DNA of 64,000 nt, from contig NZ_JAUYNV010000057.1 in assembly GCF_030698125.1 (NCBI RefSeq), positions 1 to 64,000 on the forward strand. The letters are read 5' to 3'. Source of the stretch: Methyloversatilis sp. (lineage in GTDB: Bacteria > Pseudomonadota > Gammaproteobacteria > Burkholderiales > Rhodocyclaceae). The position numbers and the translations under genes are program-made. The notes beneath the pieces are model-generated. The model saw nothing but the letters and a program-made list of their open reading frames with translations. It ran no database searches and was not told the origin of the DNA. Below are positions 27,314 through 36,298 of this stretch, one piece after another (within the stretch, counting starts at the first letter, position 1; the number at the start of each line of letters is the position of its first letter).

Positions 27314-28771
27314 ATGCGCTGGTTGGCACTCGTCTTTCCCGATTGGCCCATGCAGGCCCTGTTCCGCAACCCTTCACATACCCGTCCGCTGGCTGTGGCG
27401 TACCGGCAGCGCGTGTGCGCGCTGGACGCGACGGCACTGGCACAGGGCGTGCGCCCCGGACAGGGTGTGGCCGACGCACTGGCAATAGCCCCGGACCTGC
27501 TCGTACGGCCGAAATCTCCCGAGGCCGAACACTCTGCACTGCGTGAAGCCGCCGGTTGCGCGCTGCGCTACACGCCGCGGGTGGTACTGGAAAGCGATGG
27601 CCTGCTGCTCGACATCGCCGGCAGCACGCGACTGTTCGGCGGGCTGGATGCCCTGCTCCGCCATCTGCGCAGCGATCTGGCTGCGGCCGGTTTCCAGGCG
27701 CTGAGCGCCTGCGCCCCCACCCCGCGCGCGGCACGCTGGCTGGCGCGCGCCACACCCGGTCAATATTTGGCAGACGACGATCACGCTCTGGCCGAAGCAC
27801 TGGCCGCCTTGCCGCTGCGTGCGATGGAAGCCGACGCATCCCTGCTCGCTCTGCTTGCCGACAGCGGCCTGCGTACCGTGGGTGAGGTGATGAAACTGCC
27901 GCGCGACGCCCTGGCGCGACGCGACGCTGCCGGACTGCGTCGCCTGCTCGACCAGGCACTCGGCCAGCGACCTGACCCGCGGCCGTATTTCGAGGCACCA
28001 CCGCAGATCGACAGCCGGCTTGAGCTGCCGGTACCGCGACACGACAGCGACGTGCTGCTGTTCGCGGCCAACCGGCTGTTCAACGCCTGCTGCACGCAGC
28101 TGGCCGCCGTGCATGCCGGCATCGAAAGCTGCCGGCTCGAGCTGGAACACGAACACCATCCGCCGACCGTACTGACGCTGACGCTGGGCACGCCCTCGCG
28201 CGACGCCCGTCGCATGGCGTTGCTGACGCGCGAACATCTGGCGCGGCTCGCCTTGCCCGAAGCCGTCGGTGCGCTGCGCCTGAAGGCTGCGCACTGGATC
28301 GAACTGGCCGGTCGCAGCGACGACCTGTTCGGCCCGCAAACACCTTCGCCCGCCCGGCAACAGGAAGCCGGCAGGTTGCTGATCGAACACCTGCGCGCCC
28401 GGCTCGGGCCGGACAGGGTATATGCGCTGTCCGCCTGCGCCGACCACCGGCCGGAACGATCGCAGCAGCAGGTCGAACCCGGTCCGGGCACGGCCGCCGC
28501 TGTGCAGGGCGGCAGACGCCCGCTCTGGCTGCTGCCCGAACCCCGGTTGCTGCAGACCATCCGCAACCAGCCCTGGCGCGCCGGCCCGCTCGAACTGGTC
28601 AGCGGTCCCGAACGCATCGAATCCGGCTGGTGGGACAGCGACGGGGAAGCCAGTCCGGGCGACGCGCTGCGCGACTATTTCGTCGCGCTGAGCGTCGATC
28701 ACGCTCAATTGTGGATCTACCGCGAACACCTGCCGCCGCACCGCTGGTATCTGCACGGGCTGTTCGCGTGA
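27314..28771 (+). CDS. imuB: ImuB, Y-family polymerase-like protein
   Basis: The 485-residue protein has the ImuB layout: MRWLALVFPDWPMQAL, RVCALDATALAQGVRPGQGVADALAI, the palm region YTPRVVLESDGLLLDIAGS, little finger, and a C-terminal region (PRLLQTIRNQPWRAGPLELV, SGWWDSDG, WYLHGLFA) that binds beta clamp and partners in relatives. The catalytic Asp/Glu residues of Y-family polymerases are largely absent, as in all ImuB, so it is a scaffold and not an enzyme. DnaE2, normally next, is not here; a MOSC gene follows instead. Confidence 0.93.
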   Translation: MRWLALVFPDWPMQALFRNPSHTRPLAVAYRQRVCALDATALAQGVRPGQGVADALAIAPDLLVRPKSPEAEHSALREAAGCALRYTPRVVLESDGLLLDIAGSTRLFGGLDALLRHLRSDLAAAGFQALSACAPTPRAARWLARATPGQYLADDDHALAEALAALPLRAMEADASLLALLADSGLRTVGEVMKLPRDALARRDAAGLRRLLDQALGQRPDPRPYFEAPPQIDSRLELPVPRHDSDVLLFAANRLFNACCTQLAAVHAGIESCRLELEHEHHPPTVLTLTLGTPSRDARRMALLTREHLARLALPEAVGALRLKAAHWIELAGRSDDLFGPQTPSPARQQEAGRLLIEHLRARLGPDRVYALSACADHRPERSQQQVEPGPGTAAAVQGGRRPLWLLPEPRLLQTIRNQPWRAGPLELVSGPERIESGWWDSDGEASPGDALRDYFVALSVDHAQLWIYREHLPPHRWYLHGLFA

Positions 28772-28812
28772 AGTAGCATCCGCCCGTTCCTGACCGATAT
28801 CTGCGAGTGCCC

Positions 28813-29295
28813 ATGGACAGCCTGAAAACATTGACATCCACCTTCGCCCAGCCGGGCTGCGTGACCTGGATCGGCGTGCGGCCGGCACGATTGAAGCCGC
28901 TACAGCCGGTCGAATCGGTACAGGTGATCGAAGCACTCGGGCTGGAAGGTGACCACTACGCCAGCCCGGGCGGCAAACGGCAGGTCACGCTGATACAGGC
29001 TGAACACCTGCCGTCGGTAGCCGGCCTGCTGGGCACGGACGCGATCAGCCCGGAACAGGTGCGGCGCAACATCGTGGTCAGTGGCATCAATCTTCTCGCG
29101 CTCAAGGGCCAACGTTTCCAGCTGGGCGAAGCGCTGCTGGAATACACCGGCATCTGCGCCCCCTGCTCACGCATGGAAAGCAATCTGGGCCGTGGCGGCT
29201 ACAACGCGATGCGCGGGCATGGCGGCATCACCGCGCGGGTGCTGCGCAGCGGTCGCGTCGGTCTGGGTGACGCAGTACTTGCCGGCGACAAATGA
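28813..29295 (+). CDS. MOSC domain protein
   Basis: The 160-residue protein starts at ATG 28813 (a GTG lies two codons earlier). It has the MOSC order GVRPARLKPLQPV, LEGDHYAS, KRQVTLIQAEHL, RRNIVVSGINLLALKGQRF, and CAPCSRMESNLG with the conserved Cys that binds sulfur or molybdenum cofactor in relatives. MOSC proteins act in metal-sulfur or molybdenum cofactor chemistry; here the domain stands alone and the substrate cannot be named. It follows imuB by 40 bp and could be read through. Confidence 0.9.
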   Translation: MDSLKTLTSTFAQPGCVTWIGVRPARLKPLQPVESVQVIEALGLEGDHYASPGGKRQVTLIQAEHLPSVAGLLGTDAISPEQVRRNIVVSGINLLALKGQRFQLGEALLEYTGICAPCSRMESNLGRGGYNAMRGHGGITARVLRSGRVGLGDAVLAGDK

Positions 29296-29499
29296 TCCTG
29301 AAAACCCCGGTTGATCGGCGCCGTGCACGCGGCCTCTCAGGTTTCACCCAAAGGATGAAGTTCCGGAGAACGACGACCGCGGCGACGACCCAGGCTTTCA
29401 GGAATATGGCAAGCGGTCAGCCGAGGTTTTCAGGATGAATGCGTCCGGCAGTCTGCCGCGCAGGCCATAATTCGCTCAACACAACAGGGAGACAGCAGG

Positions 29500-30162
29500 A
29501 TGGACAGACGACGCATGCTGACGCGCTTGCTGGTGGCTGGCAGCACCGCCCCGCTGGCACTGGACACACTGGTGCGCGAGGCACTGGCCCGCGACGACCG
29601 CCCCGGTCTGCGCGGCTTCCGTGGCAACGTGACGATCAACGGCGTGCCGGCGAAATTCGGCATGCCGGTGCATCCGGGCGACACGGTGCGCACTGGCGCG
29701 GGGTCGGAAGCGATCTACGTGATAGGCCGCGACGCATTCATGCAACGTGGCAACTCGCATGTCGCCTTCGGCAGCGGCGTTGCGGCCGACCTGATGCGCG
29801 TCATCACCGGCCGCCTGCTGTCGGTGTTCGATCGCGGCCAGCGGCGCATCGCCACACCGGCTGCCACGATAGGCATCCGGGGTACCGGCTGCTACATCGA
29901 AACGGCCGAGGACCAGACCTATTTCTGTCTGTGTTACGGCGAAGCCGTCATCGCGCGTGCCGGAGATCCAGGCCAGACCGAAACCATCCAGACCCGCCAT
30001 CACGACAAGCCGATGTGGCTGCGCGACAAACCGGGTGGCGACATGATGTCGGCCGCCAGACTGATCAACCACACGGACGCGGAACTGACGCTGCTGGAAG
30101 GACTGGTCGGCCGCAAGCCGCCCTTCGTCGGTGTCGGCTGGCCACCGGGCGGAGGGTACTGA
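29500..30162 (+). CDS. FecR-like exported protein, possible Tat signal
   Basis: The 220-residue protein begins DRRRMLTRLLVAGSTAPLAL, a twin-arginine-like leader. Then GFRGNVTINGVPA, HPGDTVRTGAGSEAIYVIG, FMQRGNSHVAF, LLSVFDRGQRRIATPAATIGIRGT give the FecR fold seen in extracytoplasmic sensors and in exported PEP-CTERM neighbourhoods. The C-terminal part (CLCYGEAVIA, ETIQTRHHDKPMWL) is less clear. No sigma factor lies next to it, so it is not a standard FecR sensor. It faces the ATPase gene tail to tail. Confidence 0.75.
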   Translation: MDRRRMLTRLLVAGSTAPLALDTLVREALARDDRPGLRGFRGNVTINGVPAKFGMPVHPGDTVRTGAGSEAIYVIGRDAFMQRGNSHVAFGSGVAADLMRVITGRLLSVFDRGQRRIATPAATIGIRGTGCYIETAEDQTYFCLCYGEAVIARAGDPGQTETIQTRHHDKPMWLRDKPGGDMMSAARLINHTDAELTLLEGLVGRKPPFVGVGWPPGGGY

Positions 30163-30184
30163 GCACCGGAGCACGGCACCGGCC

Positions 30185-31975
30185 TCAGGCCGGTGGCGCC
30201 ACCTTCATCACTTCGCCCAGTGTGGTCACACCCTGGGCAATCTTCAGCGCACCGGACACCCGCAGCGGATACATGCCCTCGCGATAAGCCTGTTCGCGCA
30301 GCGCGGCCATGTCGGCGCTGGCCGAAATGAGATTCTTGATTTCCGGTGACATCAGCAGGATTTCGTAGATGCCGATGCGGCCCGAGTAGCCGGTCATGCG
30401 GCATTCCAGGCAACCGACCGACTGCATGAAACGATCCGGACGGCTCGCCTTCCACGGCGACACCAGTTCGTTCCAGGCTTGCGGATCGGTTTCCTGCGGC
30501 GTGGCCGGCTTGCGGCAGTGCGGACACAGGGTGCGGACCAGCCGCTGCGCCATCACGCCGAGCACCGTAGCGTTCAGCAGATAGCTGGGTACGCCCAGAT
30601 CCATCAGGCGGGTAATCGCCGACGGCGCATCGTTGGTATGCAGCGTCGACAACACGAGGTGACCGGTCAGCGCCGCCTGGATCGCCATTTCGGCGGTTTC
30701 CAGGTCGCGTATCTCGCCCACCATGATGATGTCCGGGTCCTGCCGCATCAGCGACCGGATACCGGCCGAAAAGGTGACGCCGATGTCGGCCGACACCTGC
30801 ACCTGATTGAACGACGGCTCGATCATTTCGATCGGGTCTTCGAGCGTGCACACATTCACCTCGGGCGTGGCGAGGTTCTTCAGCGTCGAGTACAGCGTGG
30901 TGGTCTTGCCCGAGCCGGTCGGACCGGTCACCAGCACGATGCCGTTCGGCTGCGTCGTCATGTTCTTCCAGCGCCGCGCGTCCTCGTCGGAAAAGCCCAG
31001 ATCGCGGAAGTCGCGCACCAGCACTTCCGGGTCGAACACCCGCATCACCAGCTTTTCGCCGAAGGCGGTCGGCAGCGTGGACAGGCGCAGCTCGATTTCC
31101 TGGCCGTCGGGTGCGCGCGTCTTGATGCGGCCATCCTGCGGCCGGCGTTTCTCGACCACGTCCATGCGGCCCAGTATCTTGATGCGCGAAGTCATCGCAC
31201 CCAGTACCGGCATCGGAATCTGATAGACCTGATGCAGCACGCCATCGATCCGGAAGCGCACGACGCCGAAGTCGCGCCGCGGCTCGATGTGGATGTCGCT
31301 GGCGCGCTGCTCGAAAGCGTATTGCCACAGCCAGTCGACGATGGTGACGATATGCTGGTCATTGGCATCGAGCGGCCGGTTGCTGCGGCCCAGCTCGACC
31401 AGCTGTTCGAAATTCGACGCGCCGACACCGCTGACGTCACCCCGCTTGGCCGCGCCCTTGACCGACTTGGCCAGACTGTAGAACTCGACCACGTAACGGG
31501 CGATATCGTCCGGGTTGGCGATGACGCGCCGGATCGGCCGGCGCAGGATCGGCGCCAGTTCCATTTCCCATTCGTTCATGAAGGGCTCGGCGGTCGCGAT
31601 CACCACCTCGCGCGCCGATGCCTGGACCGGCAGGATGCGGAACCGGTTGGCGTAGGCGCTCGACACCACCTCGGTCACGGCCGCAAAATCGACCTTCAGC
31701 GGGTCGATGTGGTAGTACTCGTGACCGCTCCAGCCGGCCATCCATTCGGTCAGCGCATCCAGATTGAGCGGGCGGTGCGGCGGATGCAGCGAGCGCCATT
31801 TCTGCTGTGCCAGCACGACGAGCGGATGCTCTCCGCCCCGCCAGTAGCGGCGGTCGTGCATGAAGGTACGCGCCACCGCATCGCCCAGCAGGCCATCGGC
31901 CACCATGGCATCGACAAGCTCCTGCAGGGTCAGTTTGTGTTCGCGCTGCTCGGTGCCGGATGCGGCTGCTGTCAT
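30185..31975 (-). CDS. GspE/PilB-type secretion ATPase
   Basis: ATG 31975, with AGGAGGAATCG ahead, gives 596 residues. The N-terminal half holds a MshEN-like domain (VVIATAEPFMNEWEMELAPI, VIANPDDIARYVVEFYSLA). The AAA core has Walker A GPTGSGKTTTLYSTLKN (about residue 350), the Asp box VCTLEDPIEMIEP, Walker B DIIMVGEIRD and the His box LVLSTLHTND. A Zn tetracysteine site (LCPHC and GCLEC) closes the protein. It should power a type IV pilus or type II secretion machine. No other machine parts are adjacent; the pseudopilins at 20.4-22.0 kb may be partners. Confidence 0.93.
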   Translation of the reverse strand: MTAAASGTEQREHKLTLQELVDAMVADGLLGDAVARTFMHDRRYWRGGEHPLVVLAQQKWRSLHPPHRPLNLDALTEWMAGWSGHEYYHIDPLKVDFAAVTEVVSSAYANRFRILPVQASAREVVIATAEPFMNEWEMELAPILRRPIRRVIANPDDIARYVVEFYSLAKSVKGAAKRGDVSGVGASNFEQLVELGRSNRPLDANDQHIVTIVDWLWQYAFEQRASDIHIEPRRDFGVVRFRIDGVLHQVYQIPMPVLGAMTSRIKILGRMDVVEKRRPQDGRIKTRAPDGQEIELRLSTLPTAFGEKLVMRVFDPEVLVRDFRDLGFSDEDARRWKNMTTQPNGIVLVTGPTGSGKTTTLYSTLKNLATPEVNVCTLEDPIEMIEPSFNQVQVSADIGVTFSAGIRSLMRQDPDIIMVGEIRDLETAEMAIQAALTGHLVLSTLHTNDAPSAITRLMDLGVPSYLLNATVLGVMAQRLVRTLCPHCRKPATPQETDPQAWNELVSPWKASRPDRFMQSVGCLECRMTGYSGRIGIYEILLMSPEIKNLISASADMAALREQAYREGMYPLRVSGALKIAQGVTTLGEVMKVAPPA

Positions 31976-32213
31976 CGATTCCTCCTGTTGCGTCCGACTA
32001 TAGCCGAGCAGCCGATTGATCCCCGGCAGGTGCAATCAAATATTCAAGCAAAAAATTCTCGTGTTGTCGTAACATGTGCTTACAGGGTCAGACTCTGTCT
32101 GGAATCGTGCACCAGACAGCAGGAATAAAAGGCAAATAAATGCCTCTCCAGTTCGCCGTATTGGCGGCGTTTTTCAGCATGCTTTTTTGTCGGCTATTCC
32201 GACGGAGGCTGAA
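31976..32213. other. Leader region of the DSF synthase gene
   Basis: This divergent intergenic region has a weak hairpin AGGCA/TGCCT (32130-32134, 32141-32145) followed by a terminator-like stem at 32154-32174. No gene is seen. GACGGAGG lies just before the rpfF-like start. I checked for a cyclic-di-GMP riboswitch by eye and saw none of its conserved elements. Confidence 0.5.
32154..32174 (+). terminator. Terminator-like hairpin inside the rpfF leader
   Basis: CGCCG (32154-32158) and CGGCG (32165-32169) with a 6-base loop, followed directly by TTTTT (32170-32174). It lies 40 bp upstream of the DSF synthase start and on its sense strand, so it could be an attenuator or the end of an upstream small RNA. 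Confidence 0.65.
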
Positions 32214-33245
32214 ATGGATCTGTTGACCCCTTGCAATGCAGTGCGCCCGTCGTGCGCGCCGTCTGACGCTTCGATTCCGAACACCGCAGACTCAACCGTC
32301 ACGCATTCTCTGCCTGTCTGCATCGCCAAGGCAGAAACACCACTGCATTCGCATGAAAAGCGTGTGCACGCCGATAACGTCGTGCCATTCGGTGCGACTC
32401 CACGCGGCCCTCGCCTGCTGTCGACACCGCTGATCACCTCGCGCTATGACGCCGACACCCGCGCGCTGTGGATGTACGCACATCCGGTCGGCCGCCCCTG
32501 CTTCACGCCTGAACTGCTGGCGGACGTCGTTGCCCAGCAGCAGGAGGTGGAACTTGCGCCGGGCACGGTGGATTTCTTCCTGAACTGCTCATCCGTTCCC
32601 GGCGTATACAACCTGGGCGGCGACCTCGACCTGTTCCGCCGGCTGGTCGAAGCCGGTGACCAGCAGGCGCTGATGCGTTACGCCCAGGCCTGCATCCGTG
32701 CCATCAACAACAATGTATCCGGTCTGCATGCGGATGCAGTGTCGATGGCCGTGATTCAGGGGGATGCGCTCGGCGGCGGTTTCGAGGCTGCGCTGTCCTG
32801 CCATGTGGTGATTGCGGAGCGCGGCAGCAAGCTGGGCTTTCCCGAAATGATGTTCAACCTGTTCCCGGGCATGGGCGCCTACAGCCTCGTGGCACGCAAG
32901 GCCGGGCCGCGGATCGCCGAGGATCTGATCCTGAACGCCCGCATCATGAGTGCCGAAGAGATGCACGCGCTCGGCCTGGTCGATCATCTGGCCGAGCCCG
33001 GCACCGGCGAGCAGGTGGCGCGCAACGTGATGCGCTCCATGAGCCCGCAGCTCAAGGGTTTCCGTGCCTTCCAGCGCGCCAAGATGCACGCCTTCATCCG
33101 CCTGACCTACCAGGAACTGGAGGACGTGGTGCGCGAATGGGTGCGTGGCGCGATGAAGCTCGACCGGCGCGACCTGCGCACGATGGAGCGGTTGGTCAAG
33201 GCGCAGAACCGGCTGCACGCCGGGCCGGAAATCGTCAGCGCCTGA
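32214..33245 (+). CDS. rpfF: RpfF-like DSF synthase (crotonase family)
   Basis: ATG 32214 with GGAGG ahead gives 343 residues. The first 85 residues look disordered and lie ahead of a crotonase domain. The domain has NLGGDLDLFRRLV, IQGDALGGGFEAALS with Glu191 and GFPEMMFNLFPGMGAYS with Glu211. These glutamates, 20 apart, match the catalytic pair Glu141/Glu161 of RpfF, which makes the cis-2-unsaturated fatty-acid signal DSF from acyl-ACP. AEEMHALGLVDHLAE also matches. No rpfC or rpfG lies next to it, so the sensor must be elsewhere. The RpfF call over a plain enoyl-CoA hydratase is fairly secure from motif spacing. Confidence 0.85.
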   Translation: MDLLTPCNAVRPSCAPSDASIPNTADSTVTHSLPVCIAKAETPLHSHEKRVHADNVVPFGATPRGPRLLSTPLITSRYDADTRALWMYAHPVGRPCFTPELLADVVAQQQEVELAPGTVDFFLNCSSVPGVYNLGGDLDLFRRLVEAGDQQALMRYAQACIRAINNNVSGLHADAVSMAVIQGDALGGGFEAALSCHVVIAERGSKLGFPEMMFNLFPGMGAYSLVARKAGPRIAEDLILNARIMSAEEMHALGLVDHLAEPGTGEQVARNVMRSMSPQLKGFRAFQRAKMHAFIRLTYQELEDVVREWVRGAMKLDRRDLRTMERLVKAQNRLHAGPEIVSA

Positions 33246-33254
33246 CGATTGATC

Positions 33255-33278
33255 ACCAGGGCATGACTATGCCCTGGT
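33255..33278. other. Perfect 10-bp stem-loop between convergent genes
   Basis: ACCAGGGCAT (33255-33264) and ATGCCCTGGT (33269-33278) with loop GACT, 10 bp after the DSF synthase stop and ahead of the convergent redoxin gene's stop. No T-run on either strand; likely a message-end structure. Confidence 0.6.
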
Positions 33279-33338
33279 CACTCTCCACTTGCGATGCGTG
33301 GCTGGGCAGGCGCACCGGATCCCGCCTCGTCGAGCAAC

Positions 33339-33959
33339 TCAGTTCGCGTACTTCACCGAGCACCCGTAGGCGCGTGTCACCGGCTTGGTGACCGTCTTGC
33401 CGTCCAGCACCTGATCGATGGCCAGCCGCGCCAGCGGCTCGGCTTTCGGAATGTCGGCCGGGTCGGTCGATGCAATGCTGTCGATGCCACCCATGTAGGC
33501 CAGCTTGCCGTCCGGCGCGATCACATACATGTGCGGCGTGACCTGCGCACCATAAGCGCGCCCGATGACGCCCTTGGGATCGAGCACGAAATGGGTCGGT
33601 GACGCATTTCTGTCTGCCGTTTGCCTGAGCGCCGTTTCGCCATCGACATGACCCTGCTCGCCCGGCGCCGAACTCGCCACGGTCAGCCACACGGCGCCCT
33701 TCGTGGTCGCGTCACGCTGCAGCTTCTGCATTTCGCCGCTCTTGTACCACTTGACGACATAGGGGCAGCCGTCGTTCATCCATTCCAGCACCACGGTCCT
33801 GCCGGCCAGTCCGGACAGCGAGACGGTCTTGCCGTGGGCATCGACTCCGGTGAAGGCAGGCGCCGGTTCGCCGACCTTCGGCGCGGCGAGCGCGGCCGCC
33901 GGCACCAGTGCAACTGCCACGGACAGCAACAGGCGGGGTGTGCGGGAACTGAATAGCAT
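33339..33959 (-). CDS. Exported redoxin/AhpC-TSA-type thioredoxin-fold protein
   Basis: The 206-residue protein has a signal peptide (about residues 1-26, ending ALAAPKVG) and a peroxiredoxin/TlpA-like fold: GEPAPAFTGVDAHGKTVSLS, then VVLEWMNDGCPYVVKWY with a single Cys (Cys65) where TlpA has CxxC, and GVIGRAYGAQVTPHMYVI with the cis-Pro. A second Cys is at position 200. It stands 20 bp after the DsbD-type gene on the same strand, which suggests that the DsbD protein reduces it in the periplasm. Confidence 0.85.
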   Translation of the reverse strand: MLFSSRTPRLLLSVAVALVPAAALAAPKVGEPAPAFTGVDAHGKTVSLSGLAGRTVVLEWMNDGCPYVVKWYKSGEMQKLQRDATTKGAVWLTVASSAPGEQGHVDGETALRQTADRNASPTHFVLDPKGVIGRAYGAQVTPHMYVIAPDGKLAYMGGIDSIASTDPADIPKAEPLARLAIDQVLDGKTVTKPVTRAYGCSVKYAN

Positions 33960-33979
33960 GACATTCCTCCGTGAAGGGA

Positions 33980-36097
33980 TCAGGAACCGATCCGGTCGAG
34001 CACGATCTGCTCGGTCAGGATCTGTGGAAGTACCGCCGGCGGCGCGCCATCCGGTGGGAAGTAAACGTAGAGCGGCACGCCATCGCGGCCGTGCTGGCGC
34101 AGAAAATCGGTGATCAGCGGGTCGCTTCTCGTCCAGTCACCTTTCATGTAGGTGATGCCGCGCGTCGCGAAAGCCTGCTGTACGCCAGTCGTCGACAGCG
34201 CCACCTTTTCATTCACCAGGCAGGTGACGCACCAGGCCGCAGTCATGTTGATGAACACCGGCCTGCCGGCTGCGCGCAGTTCGCTCAGGCGCGCCGGCGT
34301 GTATGTTTCCGCCCCGGCCGATGCGGCACCCGCAGACGGCCCGGTGCCGGCGGGCTCGGGCGCGCGCGCGATACCGACGGCGGCAACCAGTGCCGCCACC
34401 AGTGCCCCGGTGCGCCACGCGCCGGGGCTGGACGCCCCACCCTGCGCAACGCCCAGCAACCATCCCGCAAGCGCCAGCAACAACAACACGACCAGCGCCA
34501 TCAGCACACCGTCTGCGCCGGACTGCTGGCTCAGCACCCATACCAGCCACGCGGCCGCTGCATACATCGGGAAGGCCAGCGCCTGCTTGAGGCGGTCCAT
34601 CCACGGACCGGGTCGGGGCATGCGGCGCGCCAGACCCGGCACGAATGCGAGCAGTGCATACGGCAGTGCCAGCCCGACGCCCATGGCAACGAATACCGCG
34701 ACCGTCTGTACCGCAGGCGCCGCGAGCGCAAACGCCAGCGCACCGCCCATGAAGGGCGCGGTGCACGGTGTGGCGACGACGACCGCCAGGGCGCCGGTGA
34801 AGAAGCTGCCGGACAGGCCCGGTCGTGATGCCAGCGCATCCCCGGCGGACGCGAATCCGCTGCCGAAACCGAACACGCCGGACAGATTCAGCCCGATGAC
34901 GAACAGCAGGGCCGCCATGGCGGTCACGAACACCGGTGACTGGAACTGGAAGCCCCAACCTGCCTGCAACCCTGCTGTGCGAAGTGCGAGCAGCACGCCG
35001 GCCAGCAGCAGGAAAGTGGTCACGACACCGGCGCAGTAGGCGAGCGACTGCGCACGCACCGTGCGCTGCGCGTGGCCGCCCAGCCTGGCGAACGACAGTG
35101 CCTTGATCGCCAGCACCGGGAAGACGCAGGGCATCAGGTTGAGCAACAGGCCACCCGCCAGCGCGAACAGCACGGCCCACACGAGGCCGAAGCCATCGGA
35201 CGCGGACGCTGCGCCGGGCTCAAACGTAGCCGGCGCAGGCAATGGCGCGTTGCCGGCGGCAAGCACCACGGCTGGCGCGCGCTCGATGGCTGATCCAGGC
35301 GTCGCCACCCAGAGCGCCTGCGCAACGCCGTCACGGTCGCGCACGTGCAGCACGCCAGCCAGCGCGCGCGCCGGGTCGAACGCTGCGCCCGGCTTGAACG
35401 CGATCGATGCGCGGCCGTCGGCAACCATCAACGTCTGCGCCGCACCATGTTCAATCTGGCCCCAGTCTGCCGGCAGGAAGTCAGCTTCGGCGATCGCGTC
35501 GGCGCCCGGTCCGCTCAGCGAGAGCACGCCATCCGCGCTGACCGCCGCCTGCCAGCCGGCCTGCACGGGTAATGCGCCGCGAGCCGTATCGAACAGCAGA
35601 GCCTCGGCGCTGCGCGTCGACTCACCCGCTGGCAGCGTCAACCCGAACACGCCCTCTTCCGGAATGCAGATGTCCTTGCACACCAGCCAGCCGGCTTTCG
35701 CAGTCAGCGTCTGCGGGCCTTCAAGGCCGGCCGGCAGTGTCACGCTGAAGGGCAGCAGCACTTCACCTTCGTGAATGAAGGTGGTCACCGGCCCGTCGAC
35801 ATGGCGCTTCGGCACCGGCCAGCGCAGATCGCTCACGCTGCTGCCGGCCGGCGCATGCAGCTCGATGCGCGGCGGCTGCCCGGCATCGCCCGGATTCATC
35901 CAGTAGATATGCCAGCCTTCGGCCAGGCGCAGATGCAGGGCGAGATCGACCGTATCGCCGGCACGCGCAGCATCCTGTGCCGACACCATCGTGACGGTGG
36001 CGCGCGCGCTGACGACCGCGCCGCTCTCCAATGCCGATGCAGGCGACTGGATGAGCACGGCGAGAAGCAGCAACAGACGGATGAAAGTGGCGCGCAT
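33980..36097 (-). CDS. dsbD: DsbD-family thiol:disulfide interchange protein (ScsB-like)
   Basis: The 705-residue protein has a signal peptide, an N-terminal DsbD alpha-like domain (to about residue 290), an eight-helix membrane domain with the paired cysteines LLNLMPCVFPVLA (about 323) and VVATPCTAPFMGG (about 443), and a C-terminal thioredoxin domain with WCVTC (about 620). Such proteins carry electrons from cytoplasmic thioredoxin to periplasmic targets. The long N-terminal domain (QPPRIELHAPAGSSVSDL, CIPEEGVFGLTL) is more like ScsB than E. coli DsbD. It precedes the redoxin gene by 20 bp. Confidence 0.92.
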   Translation of the reverse strand: MRATFIRLLLLLAVLIQSPASALESGAVVSARATVTMVSAQDAARAGDTVDLALHLRLAEGWHIYWMNPGDAGQPPRIELHAPAGSSVSDLRWPVPKRHVDGPVTTFIHEGEVLLPFSVTLPAGLEGPQTLTAKAGWLVCKDICIPEEGVFGLTLPAGESTRSAEALLFDTARGALPVQAGWQAAVSADGVLSLSGPGADAIAEADFLPADWGQIEHGAAQTLMVADGRASIAFKPGAAFDPARALAGVLHVRDRDGVAQALWVATPGSAIERAPAVVLAAGNAPLPAPATFEPGAASASDGFGLVWAVLFALAGGLLLNLMPCVFPVLAIKALSFARLGGHAQRTVRAQSLAYCAGVVTTFLLLAGVLLALRTAGLQAGWGFQFQSPVFVTAMAALLFVIGLNLSGVFGFGSGFASAGDALASRPGLSGSFFTGALAVVVATPCTAPFMGGALAFALAAPAVQTVAVFVAMGVGLALPYALLAFVPGLARRMPRPGPWMDRLKQALAFPMYAAAAWLVWVLSQQSGADGVLMALVVLLLLALAGWLLGVAQGGASSPGAWRTGALVAALVAAVGIARAPEPAGTGPSAGAASAGAETYTPARLSELRAAGRPVFINMTAAWCVTCLVNEKVALSTTGVQQAFATRGITYMKGDWTRSDPLITDFLRQHGRDGVPLYVYFPPDGAPPAVLPQILTEQIVLDRIGS

Positions 36098-36298
36098 GGT
36101 CAGGCAAGGGATCGTTTTCAGAGTCGTCGGTTCCTGAAGCGGTGTCAGCAGGAGGTGAAATCCGTCGCCGCGGCAGAAACGCGTGCATCCCGTCGCGGTG
36201 AAGTTTGTGTGAGGACTCGGTGATACGGGCTGCCTAGCATCCGGACACCGGCCAGCAGCTCATGGTCCGGCTCATCCCACATATCCCGGAGTATCCAC

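Noticed and set aside
27314-28771. ImuB as an active DNA polymerase
   Set aside because: Catalytic acidic residues of Y-family polymerases are missing, as in the whole ImuB family.
31976-32213. Cyclic-di-GMP (GEMM) riboswitch before the DSF synthase
   Set aside because: The conserved GEMM elements and tetraloop are not seen; only short hairpins are present.
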